This document shows positions 45,526 through 57,839 of a stretch of DNA of 64,000 bases, piece after piece (within the stretch, counting starts at the first letter, position 1; each line of letters starts with the position of its first letter). This DNA comes from Bathymodiolus brooksi (taxonomy: Eukaryota; Mollusca; Bivalvia; Mytilida; Modiolidae): NCBI GenBank assembly GCA_963680875.1, contig OY804588.1, positions 81,616,829 through 81,680,828 on the forward strand, given 5' to 3'. Below the pieces are notes generated by a model that made no database searches, was not told the origin of the DNA, and saw only the letters and a program-made list of their open reading frames with translations. The position numbers and the translations under genes were made by a program.

Positions 45526-46687
45526 GTTTGAATTATCAGGTATACTTATAATTTACTGAATTTATAGTGCTGTATTTGTTTTCAATCATCGAGGACTTCC
45601 AGGAAGATTAGCGTTATGTTAACTGTGCTAAAGTCAATTTTACAGCTATTTCATGACGAAAACAAACTACATTTGTACATTCATTGAGATGTCTGTTTTC
45701 TACTCACTGACACTTTTAGTTTGATATCGCGGTAGACATGTTGCTCAAATTAGAAAAAAAAATTGTAGAAAGAGTCGAAATCGATATATTTATACACGTA
45801 CACCATATACACGACCGTTAATTTACCTGACTTGTTATAGGCACTACAATAAAACGTGGCGGGATTAAACCAATTTTATAAACCTAAGCTTAATTCACAT
45901 TAATTAGATGAGACAGACACTCTATGATTTCTCGATACTTTGTCTACAAATACGAGGTTCAATGTTGTTTAAATCTGTCGTTAACACTGTTTACAGTCAT
46001 TCCTAAATAAACATGATAATTCCCGAAAATTTCCTTTCGACGGATTTTAGCAACTTAAAACATATTTTTGACTTTGTGGTCATAGAGAAAATGTTCAAAT
46101 TTGAAATGTAGCTATCCCGAGAAGAGAAGTATCGTAATCCACTGGTAGAAGAAGGATACATTATCTCTACATTAATATCATTGTCAGATTGCAGTTTCCT
46201 GTGAAATTATCCTGTTAAAAGAAAGATAACTCTATTCTGACTATAAATATTTACTTGAAGGAAAAATATAGTAATGTTTTATTTCAATCATTAAGAATAA
46301 AATTAGAAATCCTATTAAAACAATATTCATACTGCACTGGTAATTTTTAATTGTAGGTAAATCTATTTTATATCACTTATACAAAGGGAAGTCACTCTGT
46401 AATTTGTAAAGAAAAACCCAGATATTTATTGATATTGTTTCCTATTGCTCTAAACACATGTGTGTTATACGACAAACATATAAGACACGTGGACATATTA
46501 TGAACAGACCTACCGGAAGTCTGATTTTTTATCTATGGTTTTCGTTATTTACCCACCACTCATATCAAAGAAGTACGTACACAAACAAATGCTACCATTT
46601 GTTATGCATGACTTGAGGTCAATTATTTTCAGTTTACGGCTTAGTAATGAAAATTCGAATGCTGCACGACTCTTGAAATTTGTAAAA

Positions 46688-47795
46688 ATATATGCTTCTG
46701 TATGCCTTTTGCTCATGTACTCAAATATGTTTTCTTGTTTTATCTTATTTTAGATAGTAATACTATCACTTTTATTTATTCTTTTTTCAATATTGTTTTA
46801 CTTCATTTTGTTCATCAGAAAGACAAATATGATTCCACATTTATATTCAATATATTTTGTTCCAAATGTAAGTTTTATTAATTTGTTTTTCATTCAATTT
46901 GTATATTTCAGCTCAAGAGTTATCGGTCTTTAATTAACAGCTAAAAATTAATGAACTTTCTCATTTATATGAACACATAGTTATTGACTATTTACAAAAC
47001 CGTGCTCATCTTCTAACGATTGCTGCCGGAAACACAACACATGTGACGCAAGCGCAAAGCGTTGCATCGATTGTTGGTATGGATGTCCATCTTAACGTAA
47101 TTCTGACTGCTGTGAGCGATTTCCCACTTGTGATTGAAATGCCTGTAAGAACTGGACTTGATGATGGAAAATCAAACCAAAGTCCTAACCATTGTATTTG
47201 TAAAGAAATTCATTGAATAATTATTTTATTTCTTTTAAACATTAATTATTTAATAGATTTATCCATCTAGCAGCCATAATATCATGTTCGGTTAATAAGT
47301 AGCCATGACAGAGAGCAGTTACTCATATGTGTGTGGGGTACTCTGTTTCTATGTTGTTCTGATTGGAGTTTGGCATTGTTCGGAGAGTATGGAATTTTTC
47401 TTTTTATGCTTTTCTCCCATATTTCATCTCAAGCAAATTAATAGACAAAAAACTAGAAGCACGTGGGAATTGTGATAACCTTTGATGCGTTTCCTCATTA
47501 CACAAGACGGGAGTCATCTATGGAGCAAGAAATGCTCTTATTATTATATATGTTTATTTATAGTTTTGCCAGAAACTGAATTAAAATCCACCTGTGATGT
47601 AAATCTATTGTCAAAACTCTCCATTATTTTTAAGGAATGGAGAGTTATTGGTCTCTTTGTACTTTTAAGGTCCCACAAGGGGCAAACAATTTAATACATT
47701 GTACTTTAGATACTATACACATACCTTTTTGGCTACAAGAATAATAATTAATAAAATTAATAAAGTACAATTGGTAGATTTCAAGTTGGAGAATT
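46688..47795. other. 1.1-kb segment present only in copy B
   Basis: Flanks match 16945-16970 in A: left 'GAATGCTGCACGACTCTTGA', right 'TATCTCTCCATTCCTTAAAA'. The ends carry a short inverted match (CTTGAAATTT at ~46672, AGATTTCAAG at ~47779). It could be a mobile-element insertion or an A-side deletion. It holds a candidate exon at 46941-47144 and no other recognisable gene. Confidence 0.75.
46941..47144 (+). CDS. Candidate isolated coding exon (unknown product)
   Basis: An open frame of exactly 68 codons lies between an acceptor-like site ('CTTTAATTAACAG' ending 46940) and a donor-like site (CCT|GTAAGA at 47145). It has no internal ATG-led start and reads on 25 codons past the donor before a stop. 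The translation includes HLYEHIVIDYLQNRAHLLTI, then AAGNTTHVTQAQSVASIVGM and DVHLNVILTAVSDFPLVIEM. Its GC content and amino-acid mix look more protein-like than the AT-rich surroundings. I do not recognise the family. It could be an exon of an element captured in the insertion, an orphan exon or chance. Partner exons were not found. Confidence 0.35.
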
Positions 47796-48344
47796 TCTTC
47801 TTATCTCTCCATTCCTTAAAACAATGGGCCTCGGCCACGATGGGTCTTCGGCTCCATAATTTTTAAAATATGCAGAGTTACTTGGACATTCTCCTATACG
47901 TAAAGATCGAAATATGACATTCTTGATTAATTATATGGTTCATCTAATTATGCATACACAAAAGTACTTATATAGGTACATTTAGGTCGCTTATGTAGTC
48001 GAACTTTTAAAGTATTGTCTCTCCTTTTATTAATCATTGTTTATTCAGTAAATAATGTCAAATATAGTAGGATCAAACCGAGGGCCCGCTACATTTTATG
48101 TTCATCCAAAAACGGGGCAATATGTACCCTAAAGCTAAATATCTCGTGAACATATTTTTTTTATTCATAAAGTAGGACAGCTCTGCCCCTTACGTTCGGC
48201 ACATGACTAGGATTCCACCAAGCAAGCTAATTGTATTATTGGGATTGTGTCCCATTTGGTATAAGGATTAATTATTTAGAATCATAACTAGGTATTTTCC
48301 AACATAAAGTGCATTAAAACTCATATTACAATTTATATGTTAAT

Positions 48345-49180
48345 ATGTTCTTTCTTCTCAAAGGTTTACGGGAAATGTATGTTTCTTTCACCAAGGTTTA
48401 CGATTATTGTACTCCTTATTCATAAAGGTTTACGTGTAGTAGATGTTTTATTTATATAGATTTACTGGTAGTATATGTTTTATTTACAAAGGTTTACGGC
48501 TAATGTATTCTTTATTCACAAATGTTTTCTTGCAATATATTAGGTATTCACAAAGGTTTGTGGTTATTAAATTCTCTATTCGTAAAACTTTACAGTTAAT
48601 ATACCGGGTATGCTTTATTCGCAAAGGTTTACGGGTAATATATTCTGTATTCACAAAAGTTTATTTGCAATATATTCTTATTCACAAAGGTTTTCTTGTA
48701 ATATATTCTGTATTTACAAAGGTCTACGGGTAATATATTCTGTATTCACAAAAGTTTATTTGTAATATATTAGGTATTCACAAAGGTTTATTAAATTCTC
48801 TATTCATAAAACTTTACGGTTAATATACCGGGTATGCTTTACTCGCAAAGGTTTAGGGGTAATATATGTTTTATTCACACAGGTTTACGGGTAATATATT
48901 ATGTATTTACAAAGGTCTACGGTTAATAATAGTTTCTATTCACAAAGGTTTACTTGTAATATATTCTTTATTCACAAAAGTCTACGGTTAATATAGTTTT
49001 TATTCACAAAGGTTTACGGGTAATATAGTCTTTATTCACAAAAGTTTATTTGTAATATATTCTTTATTCACAAAAGTTTATTTGTACTATATTCTTTATT
49101 CACAAAGGTTGACGGGCAATATATTCTTATTCACAAATGTTTACGGTTAATATATTTTTTATTCACAAAGGTTTACGGGT
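48345..49180. repeat. 32-bp minisatellite, copy B
   Basis: Counterpart of 17515-18352 with nearly the same unit order and number, in contrast to the neighbouring 49-bp array. Confidence 0.9.
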
Positions 49181-49675
49181 ATGACATTACCTTCATTAGG
49201 CATGTTCAATGTCAAAGATTGGAATGTCAAATATGTTAACGGTCTTTCAAAACAAGAAAACAAAATGGCCTAAGTTAGAAAGCCAAGATCGACTAAGGTC
49301 ACTTATGCCTGTAAAGGTAAGTCAATACATTATGCTATATTGTTTTATATTGTTATGCTAGTTTCTTTCACATCCACATATCTGACATGTTGTCATTAAA
49401 CACCAAACCATGATCTAAAATTGAACAGCTGTATGCATTGATGTACACGGCAATCTTCTCGTTGTTAAATAAACGCTAGAGAAACCCGAAAGAGGGTCAA
49501 GAAGGGACTATCCAAAGACAAACAGGACACACGATGCATTGGGAACAAGACACAGAAAAGCGACAACAAAACAACACAACAAGAACAACGCAAATAATAA
49601 TTAAATAAGCACACACTCCTAACACATCATAGAAACATAAAAAATGAACAACACGGATCCCATCAAACAAATTGT
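49181..49675. other. Spacer between arrays, copy B
   Basis: Counterpart of 18353-18846. No gene seen. Confidence 0.5.
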
Positions 49676-50259
49676 GATGAATTCAAGTGATCAAGAAGGA
49701 GAAGTAGTTCCTGCTTATTATTAGAATGAATTCCAGTGATCGAGAAGGATAAGCAGTTCATACTTCTTATTAGGATGAATTCAAGTAATCGAGAAGAATA
49801 AGTAGTCCATACTTTTTATTAGGATGAATTCAAGTGATCGAGAAGGATAAGTAGTTCCTGCTTATTATTAGAATGAATTCCAGTGATCGAGAAGGATAAG
49901 TAGTTCATACTTCTTATGAGGATGAATTCAAGTGATCGAGAGGAATAAGTAGTTCCTGCTTCTTATCAGGATGAATTCAAGTGATCGAGAAGGATAAGTA
50001 GTTCCTGCTTCTTATTATGATGAATTCAAGTGATCGAGAAGGATAAGTAATTCCTGTTTCTTATTAGGATGAATTCAAGTGAGCAAGAAGATAAGTAGTT
50101 CATGCTTCTTATTATGATGAATTCAAGCGTTCGAGAAGGATAAGTAGTTCTTGTTTCTTATTAGGATGAATTCAAGTGATCGAGAAGGACAAGTAGTTCT
50201 TGCTTCTTATTAGGATGAATTCAAGTGATCGAGAATAATAAGTAGTTCCTGATTCCTAT

Positions 50260-53200
50260 TACCACGAATTCAAGTGACCGAGAAGAATACGTAGTTCCTG
50301 TTTCTTATTAGGATGCATTCAAGTGATCGAGAAGGATAAGTAGTTCCTGCTTATTATTAGAATGAATTCCAGTGATCGAGAAGGAAAAGTAGTTCATACT
50401 TCTTATTAGGATGAATTCAAGTGATCGAGAGGAATAAGTAGTTCTTCCTACTTGTTAGGATGAAATCAAGTGATCAAGAACGATAAGTAGTTCCTGTTTC
50501 TTATTAGGATGAATTCAAGTGATCGAGAAGGATAAGTAGTTCCCGCTTCTTATTAGGATGAATTCAAGTGATCGAGAAGGATAAGTAGTTCTTGTTTCTT
50601 ATTAGGATGAATTCAAGTGATCGAGAAGGATAAGTAGTTCATACTTCTTATTAGGATGCATTCAAGTGATCGAGAAGGATAAGTAGTTCCTGCTTCTTAT
50701 TAGGATGAATTCAAGTGATCGAGAAGGATAAGTAGTTCTTGTTTTTTATTACGATGAATTCAAGTGATCGAGAAGTATAAGTAGTTCTTGTTTCTTATTA
50801 GGATGAATTCAAGTGATCGAGAACGATAAGTAGTTCTTGTTTCTTATTAGGATGAATTCAAGTGATCGAGAAGGATAAGTAGTTCATACTACCTATTAGG
50901 ATGCATTCAAGTGATCGAGAAGGATAAGTAGTTCATACTTCTTATTAGGATGAATTCAAGTGATCGAGAAGGATAAGTAGTTCCTGCTTCTTATTAGGAT
51001 GAATTCAAGTGATAAAGAAAGATAAATAGTTCATATTTCTTATTAGGATGAATTCAAGTGATCCAGAAGGATACGTAGTTCATGCTTCCTATTACGATGA
51101 ATTCAAGTGATCAGAAAGGATTAGTAGTTCCTACTTCTAATCAGGATTAATTGAAGTGATGAAGAAGGATAAGAAATTCCTATTTCTTATTAGAATGAAT
51201 TCAAGTGATCGATAAGGATAAGTAGATCCATCTTCTTATTAGGATGCATTCAAGTGATTGAGAAGGATAAGTAGAACCTGTTTCTTATTAGGATGAATTC
51301 AATTGAGGAAGAAGGATAAGTAGGTCCTGTTTCTTATTAGGATGCATTCAAGTGATCAAGAAGGATAAGTAGTTCCTGTTTCTTATTAGGATGAATTCAA
51401 GTGATCGAGAAGGATAAGTAGTTCCCGCTTCTTATTAGGGTGAATTCAAGTGATCTAGAAGGATAAGTATTTCCCACTTCTTATTAGGATGAATTCAAGT
51501 GATCGAGAAGGATAAGTAGTTCCTGCTTCTTATTAGGATGAATTCAAGTAATCGAGAAGAATAAGTAGTCCATACTTTTTATTAGGATGAATTCAAGTGA
51601 TCGAGAAGGATAAGTAGTTCCTGCTTATTATTAGAATGAATTCCAGTGATCGAGAAGGATAAGTAGTTCATACTTCTTATGAGGATGAATTCAAGTGATC
51701 GAGAGGAATAAGTAGTTCCTGCTTCTTATCAGGATGAATTCAAGTGATCGAGAAGGATAAGTAGTTCCTGCTTCTTATTAGGATGAATTCAAGTGATCGA
51801 GAAGAATAAGTAGTTCCTGCTTCCTATTACCACGAATTCAAGTGACCGAGAACAATACGTAGTTCCTGTTTCTTATTAGGATGAATTCAAGTGATCGAGA
51901 AGGACAAGTAGTTCTTGTTTCTTATTAGGATGAATTCAAGTGATCGAGAAGAATAAGTAGTCCATACTTTTTATCAGGATGAATTCAAGTGATCGAGAAG
52001 GATAAGTAGTTCCTGCTTATTATTAGAATGAATTCCAGTGATCGAGAAGGATAAGTAGTTCATACTTCTTATGAGGATGAATTCAAGTGATCGAGAGGAA
52101 TAAGTAGTTCCTGCTTCTTATCAGGATGAATTCAAGTGATCGAGAAGGATAAGTAGTTCCTGCTTCTTATTATGATGAATTCAAGTGATCGAGAAGGATA
52201 AGTAATTCCTGTTTCTTATTAGGATGAATTCAAGTGAGCAAGAAGATAAGTAGTTCATGCTTCTTATTATGATGAATTCAAGCGTTCGAGAAGGATAAGT
52301 AGTTCTTGTTTCTTATTAGGATGAATTCAAGTGATCGAGAAGGACAAGTAGTTCTTGCTTCTTATTAGGATGAATTCAAGTGATCGAGAAGAATAAGTAG
52401 TTCCTGCTTCCTATTACCACGAATTCAAGTGACCGAGAAGAATACGTAGTTCCTGTTTCTTATTAGGATGCATTCAAGTGATCGAGAAGGATAAGTAGTT
52501 CCTGCTTATTATTAGAATGAATTCCAGTGATCGAGAAGGAAAAGTAGTTCATACTTCTTATTAGGATGAATTCAAGTGATCGAGAGGAATAAGTAGTTCT
52601 TCCTACTTGTTAGGATGAAATCAAGTGATCAAGAACGATAAGTAGTTCCTGTTTCTTATTAGGATGAATTCAAGTGATCGGGAAGGATAAGTAGTTCCCG
52701 CTTCTTATTAGGATGAATTCAAGTGATCGAGAAGGATAAGTAGTTCTTGTTTCTTATTAGGATGAATTCAAGTGATCGAGAAGGATAAGTAGTTCATACT
52801 TCTTATTAGGATGCATTCAAGTGATCGAGAAGGATAAGTAGTTCCTGCTTCTTATTAGGATGAATTCAAGTGATCGAGAAGGATAAGTAGTTCTTGTTTT
52901 TTATTACGATGAATTCAAGTGATCGAGAAGTATAAGTAGTTCTTGTTTCTTATTAGGATGAATTCAAGTGATCGAGAAGGATAAGTAGTTCATACTACCT
53001 ATTAGGATGCATTCAAGTGATCGAGAAGGATAAGTAGTTCATACTTCTTATTAGGATGAATTCAAGTGATCGAGAAGGATAAGTAGTTCCTGCTTCTTAT
53101 TAGGATGAATTCAAGTGATAAAGAAAGATAAATAGTTCATATTTCTTATTAGGATGAATTCAAGTGATCCAGAAGGATACGTAGTTCATGCTTCCTATTA

Positions 53201-56200
53201 CGATGAATTCAAGTGATCAGAAAGGATTAGTAGTTCCTACTTCTAATCAGGATTAATTGAAGTGATGAAGAAGGATAAGAAATTCCTATTTCTTATTAGA
53301 ATGAATTCAAGTGATCGATAAGGATAAGTAGTTCCATCTTCTTATTAGGATGCATTCAAGTGATTGAGAAGGATAAGTAGAACCTGTTTCTTATTAGGAT
53401 GAATTCAATTGAGGAAGAAGGATAAGTAGGTCCTGTTTCTTATTAGGATGCATTCAAGTGATCAAGAAGGATAAGTAGTTCCTGTTTCTTATTAGGATGA
53501 ATTCAAGTGATCGAGAAGGATAAGTAGTTCCCGCTTCTTATTAGGGTGAATTCAAGTGATCTAGAAGGATAAGTATTTCCCACTTCTTATTAGGATGAAT
53601 TCAAGTAATCGAGAAGGATAAGTAGTTCCTGCTTCTTATTAGGATGAATTCAAGTAATCGAGAAGAATAAGTAGTCCATACTTTTTATTAGGATGAATTC
53701 AAGTGATCGAGAAGGATAAGTAGTTCCTGCTTCTTATCAGGATGAATTCAAGTGATCGAGAAGGATAAGTAGTTCCTGCTTCTTATTAGGATGAATTCAA
53801 GTGATCGAGAAGAATAAGTAGTTCCTGCTTCCTATTACCACGAATTCAAGTGACCGAGAACAATACGTAGTTCCTGTTTCTTATTAGGATGAATTCAAGT
53901 GATCGAGAAGGACAAGTAGTTCTTGTTTCTTATTAGGATGAATTCAAGTGATCGAGAAGAATAAGTAGTTCCTGCTTCCTATTACCACGAATTCAAGTGA
54001 CCGAGAAGAATACGTAGTTCCTGTTTCTTATTAGGATGCATTCAAGTGATCGAGAAGGATAAGTAGTTCCTGCTTATTATTAGAATGAATTCCAGTGATC
54101 GAGAAGGAAAAGTAGTTCATACTTCTTATTAGGATGAATTCAAGTGATCGAGAGGAATAAGTAGTTCTTCCTACTTGTTAGGATGAAATCAAGTGATCAA
54201 GAACGATAAGTAGTTCCTGTTTCTTATTAGGATGAATTCAAGTGATCGAGAAGGATAAGTAGTTCCCGCTTCTTATTAGGATGAATTCAAGTGATCGAGA
54301 AGGATAAGTAGTTCTTGTTTCTTATTAGGATGAATTCAAGTGATCGAGAAGGATAAGTAGTTCATACTTCTTATTAGGATGCATTCAAGTGATCGAGAAG
54401 GATAAGTAGTTCCTGCTTCTTATTAGGATGAATTCAAGTGATCGAGAAGGATAAGTAGTTCTTGTTTTTTATTACGATGAATTCAAGTGATCGAGAAGTA
54501 TAAGTAGTTCTTGTTTCTTATTAGGATGAATTCAAGTGATCGAGAACGATAAGTAGTTCTTGTTTCTTATTAGGATGAATTCAAGTGATCGAGAAGGATA
54601 AGTAGTTCATACTACCTATTAGGATGCATTCAAGTGATCGAGAAGGATAAGTAGTTCATACTTCTTATTAGGATGAATTCAAGTGATCGAGAAGGATAAG
54701 TAGTTCCTGCTTCTTATTAGGATGAATTCAAGTGATAAAGAAAGATAAATAGTTCATATTTCTTATTAGGATGAATTCAAGTGATCCAGAAGGATACGTA
54801 GTTCATGCTTCCTATTACGATGAATTCAAGTGATCAGAAAGGATTAGTAGTTCCTACTTCTAATCAGGATTAATTGAAGTGATGAAGAAGGATAAGAAAT
54901 TCCTATTTCTTATTAGAATGAATTCAAGTGATCGATAAGGATAAGTAGATCCATCTTCTTATTAGGATGCATTCAAGTGATTGAGAAGGATAAGTAGAAC
55001 CTGTTTCTTATTAGGATGAATTCAATTGAGGAAGAAGGATAAGTAGGTCCTGTTTCTTATTAGGATGCATTCAAGTGATCAAGAAGGATAAGTAGTTCCT
55101 GTTTCTTATTAGGATGAATTCAAGTGATCGAGAAGGATAAGTAGTTCCCGCTTCTTATTAGGGTGAATTCAAGTGATCTAGAAGGATAAGTATTTCCCAC
55201 TTCTTATTAGGATGAATTCAAGTGATCGAGAAGGATAAGTAGTTCCTGCTTCTTATTAGGATGAATTCAAGTAATCGAGAAGAATAAGTAGTCCATACTT
55301 TTTATTAGGATGAATTCAAGTGATCGAGAAGGATAAGTAGTTCCTGCTTATTATTAGAATGAATTCCAGTGATCGAGAAGGATAAGTAGTTCATACTTCT
55401 TATGAGGATGAATTCAAGTGATCGAGAGGAATAAGTAGTTCCTGCTTCTTATCAGGATGAATTCAAGTGATCGAGAAGGATAAGTAGTTCCTGCTTCTTA
55501 TTAGGATGAATTCAAGTGATCGAGAAGAATAAGTAGTTCCTGCTTCCTATTACCACGAATTCAAGTGACCGAGAACAATACGTAGTTCCTGTTTCTTATT
55601 AGGATGAATTCAAGTGATCGAGAAGGACAAGTAGTTCTTGTTTCTTATTAGGATGAATTCAAGTGATCGAGAAGAATAAGTAGTCCATACTTTTTATCAG
55701 GATGAATTCAAGTGATCGAGAAGGATAAGTAGTTCCTGCTTATTATTAGAATGAATTCCAGTGATCGAGAAGGATAAGTAGTTCATACTTCTTATGAGGA
55801 TGAATTCAAGTGATCGAGAGGAATAAGTAGTTCCTGCTTCTTATCAGGATGAATTCAAGTGATCGAGAAGGATAAGTAGTTCCTGCTTCTTATTATGATG
55901 AATTCAAGTGATCGAGAAGGATAAGTAATTCCTGTTTCTTATTAGGATGAATTCAAGTGAGCAAGAAGATAAGTAGTTCATGCTTCTTATTATGATGAAT
56001 TCAAGCGTTCGAGAAGGATAAGTAGTTCTTGTTTCTTATTAGGATGAATTCAAGTGATCGAGAAGGACAAGTAGTTCTTGCTTCTTATTAGGATGAATTC
56101 AAGTGATCGAGAAGAATAAGTAGTTCCTGCTTCCTATTACCACGAATTCAAGTGACCGAGAAGAATACGTAGTTCCTGTTTCTTATTAGGATGCATTCAA

Positions 56201-57825
56201 GTGATCGAGAAGGATAAGTAGTTCCTGCTTATTATTAGAATGAATTCCAGTGATCGAGAAGGAAAAGTAGTTCATACTTCTTATTAGGATGAATTCAAGT
56301 GATCGAGAGGAATAAGTAGTTCTTCCTACTTGTTAGGATGAAATCAAGTGATCAAGAACGATAAGTAGTTCCTGTTTCTTATTAGGATGAATTCAAGTGA
56401 TCGGGAAGGATAAGTAGTTCCCGCTTCTTATTAGGATGAATTCAAGTGATCGAGAAGGATAAGTAGTTCTTGTTTCTTATTAGGATGAATTCAAGTGATC
56501 GAGAAGGATAAGTAGTTCATACTTCTTATTAGGATGCATTCAAGTGATCGAGAAGGATAAGTAGTTCCTGCTTCTTATTAGGATGAATTCAAGTGATCGA
56601 GAAGGATAAGTAGTTCTTGTTTTTTATTACGATGAATTCAAGTGATCGAGAAGTATAAGTAGTTCTTGTTTCTTATTAGGATGAATTCAAGTGATCGAGA
56701 AGGATAAGTAGTTCATACTACCTATTAGGATGCATTCAAGTGATCGAGAAGGATAAGTAGTTCATACTTCTTATTAGGATGAATTCAAGTGATCGAGAAG
56801 GATAAGTAGTTCCTGCTTCTTATTAGGATGAATTCAAGTGATAAAGAAAGATAAATAGTTCATATTTCTTATTAGGATGAATTCAAGTGATCCAGAAGGA
56901 TACGTAGTTCATGCTTCCTATTACGATGAATTCAAGTGATCAGAAAGGATTAGTAGTTCCTACTTCTAATCAGGATTAATTGAAGTGATGAAGAAGGATA
57001 AGAAATTCCTATTTCTTATTAGAATGAATTCAAGTGATCGATAAGGATAAGTAGTTCCATCTTCTTATTAGGATGCATTCAAGTGATTGAGAAGGATAAG
57101 TAGAACCTGTTTCTTATTAGGATGAATTCAATTGAGGAAGAAGGATAAGTAGGTCCTGTTTCTTATTAGGATGCATTCAAGTGATCAAGAAGGATAAGTA
57201 GTTCCTGTTTCTTATTAGGATGAATTCAAGTGATCGAGAAGGATAAGTAGTTCCCGCTTCTTATTAGGGTGAATTCAAGTGATCTAGAAGGATAAGTATT
57301 TCCCACTTCTTATTAGGATGAATTCAAGTAATCGAGAAGGATAAGTAGTTCCTGCTTCTTATTAGGATGAATTCAAGTAATCGAGAAGAATAAGTAGTCC
57401 ATACTTTTTATTAGGATGAATTCAAGTGATCGAGAAGGATAAGTAGTTCCTGCTTCTTATCAGGATGAATTCAAGTGATCGAGAAGGATAAGTAGTTCCT
57501 GCTTCTTATTAGGATGAATTCAAGTGATCGAGAAGAATAAGTAGTTCCTGCTTCCTATTACCACGAATTCAAGTGACCGAGAACAATACGTAGTTCCTGT
57601 TTCTTATTAGGATGAATTCAAGTGATCGAGAAGGACAAGTAGTTCTTGTTTCTTATTAGGATGAATTCAAGTGATCGAGAAGAATAAGTAGTTCCTGCTT
57701 CCTATTACCACGAATTCAAGTGACCGAGAAGAATACGTAGTTCCTGTTTCTTATTAGGATGCATTCAAGTGATCGAGAAGGATAAGTAGTTCCTGCTTAT
57801 TATTAGAATGAATTCCAGTGATCTA
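50260..57825. repeat. 3,723-bp higher-order repeat, two copies
   Basis: The rare variant 'GTTCTTCCTACTTGTTAGG' lies at 50441, 52596, 54164 and 56319 (spacing 2155, 1568, 2155). 'ATTCAAGCGT' lies at 50121, 52276 and 55999. The private variant 'GATCGGGAAGG' lies at ~52677 and ~56400, 3,723 bp apart. So a 2,155 + 1,568 bp pair (44 + 32 units) is duplicated. Confidence 0.9.
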
Positions 57826-57839
57826 GAAGGAAAAGTAGT

